Below are positions 37,642 through 45,536 of a stretch of DNA of 64,000 nt, one piece after another. The stretch covers positions 1-64,000 of the forward strand of contig NZ_CDBH01000018.1 of assembly GCF_000820305.1 (NCBI RefSeq), in the 5' to 3' direction. The position numbers and the translations under genes were made by a program. Source of the DNA: Aeromonas dhakensis (lineage in GTDB: Bacteria > Pseudomonadota > Gammaproteobacteria > Enterobacterales > Aeromonadaceae). The first letter of the stretch is position 1. Every line of letters begins with the position of its first letter. The notes beneath the pieces were generated by a model. That model was not told the DNA's origin, searched no databases, and was given only the letters and a program-made list of their open reading frames with translations.

Positions 37642-38426
37642 CGTGGCTCCAGTATGGGGGCAAGCAGCCGGAGGGGATCCATCACCGCCAGCACCTGCCT
37701 ATAGGCGTGATCCATCATCAGCTTGATGTAGATGACCAGCAGCAGGCTGGCGACGGCGCTTTTGATCGGCATCGCCAGTACGAAGACGTTGAGGGAGGGG
37801 GCGAAGCGGCTGATGAGGGCCAGCCCGAATTCGGCCAGAAACATGGCGATCAGGAGCGGCGCCGCCAGCAGGGCGCAGAGCAGCAACATCTGGCTGAACT
37901 GGCTGTAGAAGAAGCTCACCCAGAGATCGCCGATGGCGGGAAAAAAGCGGGTGACCGGCCAGCTGGCATAGCTCTGAAACAGGGCCGAGAGCAGGGCGAG
38001 AAAGGCACCTCCGGAGAAGAAGAGGGTGATCAGGGTCTGGGTCAGCAGCAGGCCGGTGGGGCTGGTCTGGCTGGCGAGACTCGGGTTGAAAAGCGAGGCC
38101 ATGGCCGCACCGCGCTGGTTGTCTACCAGAAAGCCGCTTGCCTCGACGGCCCAGAAGGGGATGGCGGCGACAAAACCGATCAGCAGGCCGAGTAGCACCT
38201 CCTTGGCCACCAAGAGCGCCAGATCGAGGGCATCGATGGTGGGGGGCAGGGTGTCGGCCACCATGGGATAGGCGAATAGCGCCAGCGAGCAGACCACGCC
38301 GTTGCGGATCATCGCCCCCCCCAGCATCTGTTTGCTCAGCACAGGCAGCATGACGAAGCAGCTGATAAAGCGTGGCAGCAGCATGGTGTAGGCCAGCATC
38401 TGGCCCTGCAGACTCTCGAAGGTCAT
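37638..38426 (-). CDS. ascT: T3SS export gate protein AscT (YscT/FliR family)
   Basis: The 262-residue protein has six or so hydrophobic segments and belongs to the core R-S-T export gate in the inner membrane. YscT has 261 residues. The ATG at 38426 overlaps the end of ascS (ATGA); the open frame upstream of it is the shadow of ascS and ascR. Confidence 0.95.
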   Translation of the reverse strand: MTFESLQGQMLAYTMLLPRFISCFVMLPVLSKQMLGGAMIRNGVVCSLALFAYPMVADTLPPTIDALDLALLVAKEVLLGLLIGFVAAIPFWAVEASGFLVDNQRGAAMASLFNPSLASQTSPTGLLLTQTLITLFFSGGAFLALLSALFQSYASWPVTRFFPAIGDLWVSFFYSQFSQMLLLCALLAAPLLIAMFLAEFGLALISRFAPSLNVFVLAMPIKSAVASLLLVIYIKLMMDHAYRQVLAVMDPLRLLAPILEPR

Positions 38427-38689
38427 TGGATCTGCGGTACCTTGAGCAGCACCATGTCGGCAAAGCTGTAGAGCTCGTTTCCCAGCCAGGCGGTGGTGGC
38501 AAACAGGGTGATCACTACGGCGACGAGCTTGGCGACAAAGCCCAGCGTCTGCTCCTGGATCTGGGTCAGCGCCTGCAGCAGCGAGACGAGGGTGCCCACC
38601 AGTGCTGCCACCAGCACGGGGGGCATCGAGAGGATCAGCACCAGCCAGAGGGTCTGGCTGGTGAAGTGAAGAATATCGGCATGACTCAT
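38423..38689 (-). CDS. ascS: T3SS export gate protein AscS (YscS/FliQ family)
   Basis: The 88-residue protein has two membrane helices and matches YscS in length and in the pattern QTLWLVLILSMPPVLVAALVG and QEQTLGFVAKL. It forms part of the R5S4T1 export gate. The gene begins two bases after the ascR stop and overlaps ascT. Confidence 0.95.
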   Translation of the reverse strand: MSHADILHFTSQTLWLVLILSMPPVLVAALVGTLVSLLQALTQIQEQTLGFVAKLVAVVITLFATTAWLGNELYSFADMVLLKVPQIQ

Positions 38690-38691
38690 GA

Positions 38692-39345
38692 CTAGCCTCC
38701 GTAACTGGTAACCAGCCCGTGGGTGAGGCGGGCCCAGCCATCGAGCAGCACAAACAGCAGCAGCTTGAAGGGGAGCGAGATGGTCATGGGGGAGACCATC
38801 ATCATCCCCATCGCCAGCAGAATGTTGGAGATGATGAGATCGATGGCGATAAAGGGCAGATAAATCAGAAACCCAATCTCGAAGGCACGGCTCAGCTCGC
38901 TCACGGTAAAGGCGGGTAGCAGGATCAGCAGGCTGTCTGGCTCCAGCCGGTCGGCATATTCGCTGGGCCAGAGCTGCTTGGTGCTGTCGATGAAGAAGGC
39001 ATGCTCCCGCGGCTTGATCTGCTTTTTCAGAAAAGCTCGGTAGGGTGCCATCCCCTCGTCGAGAAACTTCTCCACCGATTCTGACTTGGTGAGCGATACC
39101 TCGTTCTGGCGCAGGTAATCCTGGGTGGCAAACCCGACCGGTGCCATCACATAGATGCTGAGGATGATGGCCAGCCCGTACATCGCCATGTTGGGGGGGA
39201 TCTGCTGCACCCCGAGGGCGTTGCGCAGCAGCGAGAAGACCACCGCCAGCTTGACGAAGGAAGTGGCCATCACGGCGATAAAGGGGAGCAGGGCCAGCAG
39301 GGCCAAGCCGACGATGAGATTGAGCTCGTCCGGCAACTGGATCAT
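38692..39345 (-). CDS. ascR: T3SS export gate protein AscR (YscR/FliP family)
   Basis: The 217-residue protein is identical in length to YscR. It shows the FliP signatures FVKLAVVFSLLRNALG and PFIAIDLIISNILLAMGMMM. It is the main component of the gate complex in the inner membrane. The ATG at 39345 overlaps the ascQ stop. Confidence 0.96.
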   Translation of the reverse strand: MIQLPDELNLIVGLALLALLPFIAVMATSFVKLAVVFSLLRNALGVQQIPPNMAMYGLAIILSIYVMAPVGFATQDYLRQNEVSLTKSESVEKFLDEGMAPYRAFLKKQIKPREHAFFIDSTKQLWPSEYADRLEPDSLLILLPAFTVSELSRAFEIGFLIYLPFIAIDLIISNILLAMGMMMVSPMTISLPFKLLLFVLLDGWARLTHGLVTSYGG

Positions 39346-39611
39346 GATTGCGACTCGCTCTTGAGGCGCTCGACCCGTACCCCGAGCCGTCCCTGGATTT
39401 CGACCAGTCGACCGCTGCCGAGCAGGTGACCATTGCTGATGATACGCACCTCGCCATCGATGGGGGCGCCGAGATCGACAAGGGAGCCCGGTTGCAGTGT
39501 GGTGAGAGTGTGCCAATCCAGCGTCTGGCGGCCCACTTCGAAGGTGACCTGAACGGGCAGGCCCTCCAGCTGGCTGGCGTCGAGGGTGTCATCGGGGGCG
39601 GCGTTGTGCAT
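39342..39611 (-). CDS. Probable internal-start product AscQ-C
   Basis: The in-frame ATG at 39611 (codon 220 of 308) is preceded by GGA about ten bases upstream and would give an 89-residue SpoA protein. Yersinia YscQ makes an essential ~88-residue YscQ-C from an internal start at codon 218. The equivalence is inferred from position and size. Confidence 0.6.
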   Translation of the reverse strand: MHNAAPDDTLDASQLEGLPVQVTFEVGRQTLDWHTLTTLQPGSLVDLGAPIDGEVRIISNGHLLGSGRLVEIQGRLGVRVERLKSESQS

Positions 39612-40268
39612 GGCAGTCAGTTCCAGATGTTGTTGATGGGGGTGGCAGTAGGCAAAGGGGCGTCCCTCGACGCAGACCAGTAGTTGCTGGCCGAGCAAGG
39701 GGCTCGGCGGCGGCAGCAGCACATCGCCACAGGCCAGCGTCTCGACATCGGCGATGGCGACGCGCATAGTCCCCCATTGCAAGGAGAGGGTGAGCGGCAG
39801 CGGCAACCGTTGTTGGATAGGCCGGGGAGGCAGTTTGCCAAGCAGTGGGCCGGGCTTGGCGAGCCAGAGGGCGAGGGTCGCCCCCTCGCGCTTGAGCAGG
39901 AGTTGCAGCGCAGGCTCGTCGGCTTCTTCACCGATAGCATGAGCGGCCAGCGCCGAGCAGATGAGGCCGCCAAGGGGCTGCCCCAGCCGCTCGATCAGTG
40001 CCAGCTGCAGGGATTCGGGCAGGCTCAGCAGGGCCGCCTGCTGCAGATCCGGTGCCAGCCAGCGGGCCAGCTCGGCGCCATGGCACAGAAGTGGCACAGA
40101 GAGCCCCTGCCACTGCAGTTGCAAGCGGCAGTCGAGGCTGGCCGGCAGCGGCGCGATGGCGAGTCGGAGCTCGCCGCCGCTCCAGTCGTAGTGGTGGCGG
40201 CACTGGCTGAGCCGCTGCTGCAGGGTCAGCTCAGTCTGCGAGGCAAAGGTAAAGGCAATCGATGTCAT
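39342..40268 (-). CDS. ascQ: T3SS C-ring/sorting platform protein AscQ (YscQ family)
   Basis: The protein has 308 residues, with the C-terminal SpoA (SPOA/FliN-like) domain LEGLPVQVTFEVGRQTL to the end. It forms the cytoplasmic sorting platform with AscK, AscL and AscN. The ATG at 40268 overlaps the ascP stop as ATGA; a start at 40283 would add five residues. A separate short C-terminal product is likely from an internal start at 39611. Confidence 0.93.
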   Translation of the reverse strand: MTSIAFTFASQTELTLQQRLSQCRHHYDWSGGELRLAIAPLPASLDCRLQLQWQGLSVPLLCHGAELARWLAPDLQQAALLSLPESLQLALIERLGQPLGGLICSALAAHAIGEEADEPALQLLLKREGATLALWLAKPGPLLGKLPPRPIQQRLPLPLTLSLQWGTMRVAIADVETLACGDVLLPPPSPLLGQQLLVCVEGRPFAYCHPHQQHLELTAMHNAAPDDTLDASQLEGLPVQVTFEVGRQTLDWHTLTTLQPGSLVDLGAPIDGEVRIISNGHLLGSGRLVEIQGRLGVRVERLKSESQS

Positions 40269-41344
40269 GCGTCGGCATCCCACTCGTCATAGATGGATCG
40301 TTTCTGGCGCGATCCCTGTTCGCTGTCGCCTCGGGTGAAGAGATCGAAGGCGACCCGCTCACCGGGGTAGAGGCGCTGCAGGCGATCGATGAGTTCACTG
40401 CGCCCCTGATTGAGCAGCAGCTGTCCCTGCTCGCTGGCGAGGATCTCCACCTGCAGCGCCCCCTGATGGTGCTCGATGCGGATGGCGAGATCGCCGAGTG
40501 CAGGCAGGGTGAGCTGCAGCAAGGGAGGGCGATCCGGGCGACCCACTTCCAGCTGAATGTCTACCGCAAGCCGGCGCAGCAGCTGACTCAGCTCGTGGTT
40601 ATCGGAACTGGGGGCAACCCGAGCCAACAGCAGATCCCCCGGTGTCACTGTGAGGGGGGGCACCCGGATGAGCGAGCCGACAAAGCTTCCCCCCTCAGGT
40701 GGTACTTCCTCGTCGCTGATGGGCGCACTCTCGAGCGGCTCCTCTTTTGGTGGTGACGGCTCAAGGCATCGCAGGGATGCGAGCTCGCCGCGCTCCGGCA
40801 GTGTGTCGCTCTCTGTCGGGGGCTGGCTTTCTACTTGCAGAGCCGGTGCGTGCACATAGGGTTGTTCCTGCGCACCGGGTTCGGCTGCAACAGGGGACGT
40901 GGCATCGCTTGCGATATCGCGCGGCAACCTCGTCTCCTGAGCGTCCTCGCTCCCTTGTTGTGCAACCTGCGCCGTGTTGCCTTCCCCTGTTGATGGTGAC
41001 GCGGCGGGCAGTGGTTGGGCTTCCTGCCGATCGCTTCCCTCTGGCAGGTCGGAGGATTCCTTGGGCCGTGGGGCCTGGCGAGCTTGCCGCTTCTGCGCGA
41101 GTCTTCTCTCTTCGGCGGCGCCCTGGCGGCCGGCAAGGTCGTCATCCGGTGTCGACCTGCGGCTCTCGTTCGGTTTGCCGAGCCGCTCCTGTGGACCACT
41201 TGCCTTCTGCTGTGTGGACACGAGGCGCAGGGCCTGCTCGAAGCGCTGCTGCTGCGCTTGATCGGCCTTGATGAGCTCCTGTCGCAGACTCAGCGGCTCG
41301 GAGGCGGCCATGGTGTCTGCACTGGGGGTGATGAGTCGGTTCAT
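40265..41344 (-). CDS. ascP: T3SS needle-length ruler AscP (YscP family)
   Basis: The protein has 359 residues: a long, low-complexity middle rich in Pro, Glu, Gln and Ser (about 60-225) and a conserved C-terminal substrate-specificity domain (about 230-340, LLRRLAVDIQLEVGR, LQRLYPGERVAFDLF). YscP sets needle length in proportion to its own length and triggers the switch in YscU. It is clearly shorter than YscP proteins (about 450-515), suggesting a shorter needle. Confidence 0.9.
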   Translation of the reverse strand: MNRLITPSADTMAASEPLSLRQELIKADQAQQQRFEQALRLVSTQQKASGPQERLGKPNESRRSTPDDDLAGRQGAAEERRLAQKRQARQAPRPKESSDLPEGSDRQEAQPLPAASPSTGEGNTAQVAQQGSEDAQETRLPRDIASDATSPVAAEPGAQEQPYVHAPALQVESQPPTESDTLPERGELASLRCLEPSPPKEEPLESAPISDEEVPPEGGSFVGSLIRVPPLTVTPGDLLLARVAPSSDNHELSQLLRRLAVDIQLEVGRPDRPPLLQLTLPALGDLAIRIEHHQGALQVEILASEQGQLLLNQGRSELIDRLQRLYPGERVAFDLFTRGDSEQGSRQKRSIYDEWDADA

Positions 41345-41350
41345 CTCTGG

Positions 41351-41812
41351 TCACATCCTGATCTGCTGGCGGAACTCTTCCTGTTCCTGCTCTTCGTTGT
41401 AGTCGCGCAGGGCTTGCCGGGCGGCCTGCTCCTGTCGGTGTAATTCGGCAAACTTCTCTTGCTGCTGGCGAGCGCGGTGCACCGCCAGTTGGCACGCCTG
41501 CAAGCGGGTGCGCTCCTCGGCCACCCGTTCGCCTTGCTCGGCCGCCATCTGCTCGAGGTGCGCCTCTTTCTCTCGCAGCAGGGCGACCTTCTGTTGCCAC
41601 GCCTTGAGCCCCTTGCGATCGAGCTGCTCTTGCTGACAGAGGGCAAACAGGCGGTCCTCCTCGGCAAGGCGCCACTGGCGGTAGTCCTGGCTCTCCTGTT
41701 CGGCTTCCCGCTGACGGGCGTGGGCCTGTTGCAGCCGGGCCTGCTGGGCCGCGAGCTGCTGCTCGGCTCGTTCCAGCCGCAAGTGCTTGATTTTTTGCAA
41801 ACGCCCGATCAT
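41351..41812 (-). CDS. ascO: T3SS central stalk protein AscO (YscO/FliJ-like)
   Basis: The 153-residue protein is almost wholly coiled coil, rich in Glu, Gln, Ala and Arg, like YscO (about 154). FliJ-type stalks sit in the ATPase ring and help chaperone recycling. The start overlaps the ascN stop (ATGA). It is recognised mainly from place and composition. Confidence 0.92.
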   Translation of the reverse strand: MIGRLQKIKHLRLERAEQQLAAQQARLQQAHARQREAEQESQDYRQWRLAEEDRLFALCQQEQLDRKGLKAWQQKVALLREKEAHLEQMAAEQGERVAEERTRLQACQLAVHRARQQQEKFAELHRQEQAARQALRDYNEEQEQEEFRQQIRM

Positions 41813-43131
41813 TGGGTCAGTGCATCCAGGGTGGCGAGCGCGTCTGGCAGGGCGCTCGGCTCATGGGTTCCTTGTCTCAACCACTGCCGGATCGCCTCGA
41901 TACGGGCGATCGCCTCGTCGGCCACCTTGTCCTGCCCCTTCTGGTATTCGCCGATCTGCAACAGCAGCTCCACCTCTTCGTACTTGGCCAGCCAGCTGCG
42001 CAGGCGACCGGCCTGTGCCTGATGGTCTGGCGTTATGATCTGGTTCATCACCCGGCTGGCGGAGCGCAGCACGTCGATGGCCGGGTAGTGGTTGGCCGCC
42101 GCCAGCTTGCGCGAGAGGATGATGTGACCATCGAGGATGGAGCGGGTCTCATCGGCCACCGGCTCTGTCATGTCGTCCCCCTCCACCAGCACGGTGTAGA
42201 GGGCGGTGATGGAGCCCTTGTCCGACTGACCGGCCCGCTCCATCAGGCGGGGCAGGGCGGCGAAGACGGACGGCGGGTAGCCTCGCCGGGTCGGCGGCTC
42301 GCCGGCGGCCAGACCAATCTCGCGCTGGGCGCGGGCGAAGCGGGTGACAGAGTCCATCAGCAGCAGAACCCGCTTGCCCTGATCCCGAAAATACTCGGCG
42401 ATGGAGGTGGCGACAAAGCCGGCCTTGGCCCGCTCCATGGCGGGGCGATCCGAGGTGGCCACTACCAGCACGGCTTTCTTGAGACCCTCTTCCCCCAGAT
42501 CTGCCTCGATAAATTCCCGCACCTCCCGGCCCCGCTCACCGATCAGCGCCAGCACTGTGACATCCACCTCGGCGCTGCGGATAAGCGATGCCAGCAGGGT
42601 ACTTTTGCCACCACCGGCGGCGGCGAAGATCCCCATCCGCTGCCCCTCGCCGCAGGTGAGCAGCCCATCGATGGCGCGAATGCCCAGCGAAATTGGTTGT
42701 TCTATTCGCTTGCGACTCATGGGGGCCGGTGCATCCCGATAGACCGGATACCAGGCGGCGGGCTCCGGTAGCTGGCCGCCCGAGAAGGGGTTGCCAAGGC
42801 CATCCAGTACCTGGCCCAGCAGATGTTCGCCGACCCCGACCTGATGCATGGCACCGGTCGGGCTCACTTCGGTATTGGAAGAGATGCCAAACATCTCGCC
42901 CAGCGGGGTGAGCAGCGCCTGATGCTGGGCAAAACCGATCACCTCGGCCTGCAGGGAGAGGGTGTTGTCGGGGTTGCGCAGATGGCAGAGCTCGCCGATG
43001 CGCACTCCGGGCACCACGGCTTTGAGCAGGGTGCCGGTCACCTGGGTGACCCGGCCACGGATCTGGATAAGACGGCACTCGTCGATGGCATGACGTAATT
43101 GGCCGGAGATGTGGTCGAGGGAAAGGGTCAT
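41809..43131 (-). CDS. ascN: T3SS ATPase AscN
   Basis: The 440-residue FliI/YscN-family ATPase strips chaperones and unfolds substrates at the base of the injectisome. The Walker A motif AAGGGKST has Lys176, Walker B is VLLLMDS, and the DHIS start and QEGEY-like end region match. YscN has 439 residues. The ATG at 43131 is chosen over an upstream in-frame start that lies in the promoter. It leads the leftward ascN-U operon, driven by an ExsA-type promoter. Confidence 0.96.
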   Translation of the reverse strand: MTLSLDHISGQLRHAIDECRLIQIRGRVTQVTGTLLKAVVPGVRIGELCHLRNPDNTLSLQAEVIGFAQHQALLTPLGEMFGISSNTEVSPTGAMHQVGVGEHLLGQVLDGLGNPFSGGQLPEPAAWYPVYRDAPAPMSRKRIEQPISLGIRAIDGLLTCGEGQRMGIFAAAGGGKSTLLASLIRSAEVDVTVLALIGERGREVREFIEADLGEEGLKKAVLVVATSDRPAMERAKAGFVATSIAEYFRDQGKRVLLLMDSVTRFARAQREIGLAAGEPPTRRGYPPSVFAALPRLMERAGQSDKGSITALYTVLVEGDDMTEPVADETRSILDGHIILSRKLAAANHYPAIDVLRSASRVMNQIITPDHQAQAGRLRSWLAKYEEVELLLQIGEYQKGQDKVADEAIARIEAIRQWLRQGTHEPSALPDALATLDALTQ

Positions 43132-43158
43132 GAAACTGCACCAGTGGAAACGGTGGCC

Positions 43159-43209
43159 ACTATAAGGAAACCCTGTCGTGCTGGATTTCAGCACGAGTCG
43201 GGACTTTTT
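43159..43209 (-). promoter_or_regulatory. ExsA-type promoter of the ascN-U operon
   Basis: Read on the minus strand from 43209: AAAAA, C at box position 13, TG at 20-21, A at 24, then -10 TATAGT (43164-43159) beginning 45 bases after the first A. An 8-bp inverted repeat (43176-43183 / 43189-43196) overlaps the second half of the box. Confidence 0.8.
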
Positions 43210-43231
43210 AGAAAACGGTTGGGGCAGGCCT

Positions 43232-43282
43232 AAAAATTCACGGCTGATTTTGGCATAGGTGCAATGAGGCGGTTTTTATAAT
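43232..43282 (+). promoter_or_regulatory. ExsA-type promoter of the aopN operon
   Basis: AAAAA at 43232-43236, C at box position 13 (43244), TG at 43251-43252 and A at 43255 are followed by a consensus -10 TATAAT at 43277-43282. It is back to back with the ascN box; the A-tracts are 22 bases apart. Confidence 0.85.
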
Positions 43283-43318
43283 GCCACCCTCATCAAACCA
43301 TTCATCACGGGAGTTTCC

Positions 43319-44197
43319 ATGGCCATTATCCAGAGCAACCCCTACGTTACCGCTACCCAACATGAAGGACGCGGGGAGGAGGCTTCTCGGCAACAACTTC
43401 CTCTGCCGGGAGGGTTGTTTCAGGGCGAGCGGGTCGTGCTGGCTTCTGCGTCTCAATCCCTGGCAGATGCCGCGGAAGAGCTCACCTTTGTCTTCTCCGA
43501 ACGTTCAGAGATCTCGCTCGCCAAGCGCAAGCTGAGTGACAGCCATGCCCGTATCAGCGAGATCGAGGCACTGGTGGGCGACTATCTGGACAAGGTGCCC
43601 GAGCTCGAGCGCCAGCAGAAGATCAAGGAGATGGTCAGCCATCTTGGCAGCGGCAGGCTGGCCAATCTCTCTCAGCTGCTGGCTTATCTGGAAAGCTATT
43701 CCGGCGAAGTCAGTGAACAGTTTGAGGCGCTCTGTCAGGCCCGCAAGGCGCTGGCCGGGCGGCCCGAGATGCAGGGAACCCTCAATCTTATCGAGCAGGC
43801 GCTGGCCAAGCTGGCTGAGGAGCAAGGTGCCGCTATCGTGCTGGGTGCCCGTATCACAGGGCCGGCGGCCGATGCAGCCAGACAAGGAGTCGGCAGTGAG
43901 CAGGACTTGCGTGATCTCTACCGTGATGCGGTACAAGACTATCGCGCACTCTCGGTGGCCTGGCGTGATATTCACAGCCGCTTTGGCAACGGTGCATTGG
44001 AAAAGGTAACCGGCTTCATGATGAAGGCCCTCAGCGCCGATCTGGATAGCCAGCAACGTTGGCTCGATCCGGTCAAGCTGGAGCGGGTGATGAGCGACAT
44101 GCACAAACTGCGGCTGCTCAATACCTTGTCGGCCCAGGTAGATGAGCTGTGGCAACGAGTGAAGGAGGGAACGGCCCATGGCATACGGGCCTTCTGA
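43319..44197 (+). CDS. aopN: T3SS gatekeeper AopN (YopN family)
   Basis: The 292-residue protein, with partner Acr1 (TyeA-like) and chaperone Acr2 (SycN-like), plugs the channel until host contact or low calcium. It has the HrpJ/YopN domain with a coiled-coil N-terminal part (about 60-130). The ATG has CGGGAG six bases upstream. It heads the operon aopN-acr1-acr2-ascX-ascY-ascV-acrR. Its 3' end overlaps acr1 by 20 bases. Confidence 0.94.
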   Translation: MAIIQSNPYVTATQHEGRGEEASRQQLPLPGGLFQGERVVLASASQSLADAAEELTFVFSERSEISLAKRKLSDSHARISEIEALVGDYLDKVPELERQQKIKEMVSHLGSGRLANLSQLLAYLESYSGEVSEQFEALCQARKALAGRPEMQGTLNLIEQALAKLAEEQGAAIVLGARITGPAADAARQGVGSEQDLRDLYRDAVQDYRALSVAWRDIHSRFGNGALEKVTGFMMKALSADLDSQQRWLDPVKLERVMSDMHKLRLLNTLSAQVDELWQRVKEGTAHGIRAF

Positions 44198-44459
44198 TCT
44201 GATGGGCGATCTGATTGCACTGGTGGAAAAACGCTGGGCAACCGTCCGTGATGTGGAGCAGGTCGGGGCGGCGCTTGAACTGGATGAGGTCCAGACGCAG
44301 GTGTTGCTCTACCAGGAGCTCAAGCGATTGGTCCGGTTGCTGCCGGTGGAGCTCTTCAGTGAAGAAGAGCAGCGTCAGAACCTGTTGCAATGTTGTCAGG
44401 GGGCGCTCGATAACGCCATCGAGCGCGAAGAGGATGAGCTGTCTGGAGACCCGTCATGA
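44178..44459 (+). CDS. acr1: AopN partner Acr1 (TyeA family)
   Basis: The 93-residue helical protein matches TyeA (92 residues) in length and pattern (DLMGDLIALVEKRW, VELFSEEEQRQNLL). TyeA binds the C-terminus of YopN to block secretion. It is translated from an ATG inside aopN with GAAGGAGGG upstream. In some Yersinia a frameshift fuses YopN and TyeA; here they are separate. Confidence 0.92.
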   Translation: MAYGPSDLMGDLIALVEKRWATVRDVEQVGAALELDEVQTQVLLYQELKRLVRLLPVELFSEEEQRQNLLQCCQGALDNAIEREEDELSGDPS

Positions 44460-44827
44460 ACTGGATTGAACCTCAGCTGGTGCAATTTTGCCAGGATCTG
44501 GGTATTACCATCGGGGATAACCCCCATTCCCTGATCCAGCTTGAACTGGAGCAGAGCGGCACCCTGCAACTGGAACGTCATCAGGGGCAGCTGACCCTCT
44601 GGCTGGCTCGCCGAGTGCCATGGCACCAGAGTGGTGAGGCCATCCGCCGTGCCATGAGCCTCACCGCCGCAGCTCAGGCTCCCGCCCTGCCGGTACGTTG
44701 CGGCTGGCTGGAAGAGGATCAGTTGATCCTGTTCGTCACACTGGATGAGCGAAACGTCACCCTTCCTCTTCTGCACCAGGCGCTGCACACCCTGACCCAG
44801 TTGCAGCGTGAGGCCCTGGTGTCATGA
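44456..44827 (+). CDS. acr2: AopN chaperone Acr2 (SycN family)
   Basis: The 123-residue class I chaperone acts, with AscB as heterodimer partner, in binding the AopN N-terminus. Yersinia SycN has 123 residues. Motifs are FCQDLGI and LIQLELEQSGTLQLE. The start overlaps the acr1 stop (ATGA). Confidence 0.92.
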   Translation: MNWIEPQLVQFCQDLGITIGDNPHSLIQLELEQSGTLQLERHQGQLTLWLARRVPWHQSGEAIRRAMSLTAAAQAPALPVRCGWLEEDQLILFVTLDERNVTLPLLHQALHTLTQLQREALVS

Positions 44828-45189
44828 GTCGTATTACTGCGGCCCATATCGGTATCGAGCAACTGAGTGCCATCCGGCTCGACGAGCAGGATCAGAGCCT
44901 GCCGGGGCGTTATGCCCTGTTGCCGGATGGCCAATCCATCGAACCCCATATCACCAGGCTTTATCCCGAGCGTCTGGCCGAGCGGGCGCTGCTGGACTTC
45001 GCTGCGCCAGACCGTGGCTTTCACGACTTGCGGCGACCGCGGGATTTCAGCCTGGCGATGCAGGGGCTACGAGCCGTGCTGATGGAGGGGCAGACGGCCG
45101 AGCTAAAGGCGGCCGGATTACTGCTCGAGCGGATGCACGAGGATGAACAATTGATGCAGATGACCCTCCATCTGTTGCACAAGGTATGA
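44824..45189 (+). CDS. ascX: T3SS early secretion protein AscX
   Basis: The 121-residue protein matches YscX (122) with conserved AHIGIEQLSAI at the start and [19 protein letters not shown] at the end. YscX is secreted, needs chaperone YscY and binds the YscV ring. The start overlaps the acr2 stop as ATGA, and its stop overlaps ascY in the same way. Confidence 0.93.
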   Translation: MSRITAAHIGIEQLSAIRLDEQDQSLPGRYALLPDGQSIEPHITRLYPERLAERALLDFAAPDRGFHDLRRPRDFSLAMQGLRAVLMEGQTAELKAAGLLLERMHEDEQLMQMTLHLLHKV

Positions 45190-45536
45190 CCATGATTCTT
45201 TCGTCACAGCAGCAGGATCTGTTGCTGCTCACTGGTTGGCTGCATCTGCAGTACGGCCACGCCGATCGTGCGACCACACTGCTGGCCGCCCTGTTGCAGC
45301 TCTACCCGGCGCATCAGGCCGGACGACGCATGCTGCTGGTGTCACTGCTCAAGCTGGGCCGTGGCGAGGAGGCGCTGGCGCACGTGGAACAGCTGGTGGC
45401 TGAAGGTGAGGCGGATGGGGCCTTGTGGCTCTGTCGCAGCCGTGCCTGCCAGTTGGCAGGAAGACTGGATGAAGCCCGCTTCGCCTATCAACACTATCTC
45501 GAACTGGAAGAGCAGAATGAATCAACGCTCCCTTGA
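45186..45536 (+). CDS. ascY: AscX chaperone AscY (TPR-like)
   Basis: The 116-residue protein has TPR-like helix pairs ([23 protein letters not shown], in part). YscY is 114 residues. It binds AscX and, with it, the export gate protein AscV. A second ATG two codons in (45192) is also possible. Its last 20 bases overlap ascV. Confidence 0.92.
   Translation: MTMILSSQQQDLLLLTGWLHLQYGHADRATTLLAALLQLYPAHQAGRRMLLVSLLKLGRGEEALAHVEQLVAEGEADGALWLCRSRACQLAGRLDEARFAYQHYLELEEQNESTLP

Noticed and set aside
36517..37704. 395-codon open frame on the plus strand
   Set aside because: It is antisense to ascU and the effector promoter; ascU is certain from its NPTH motif.
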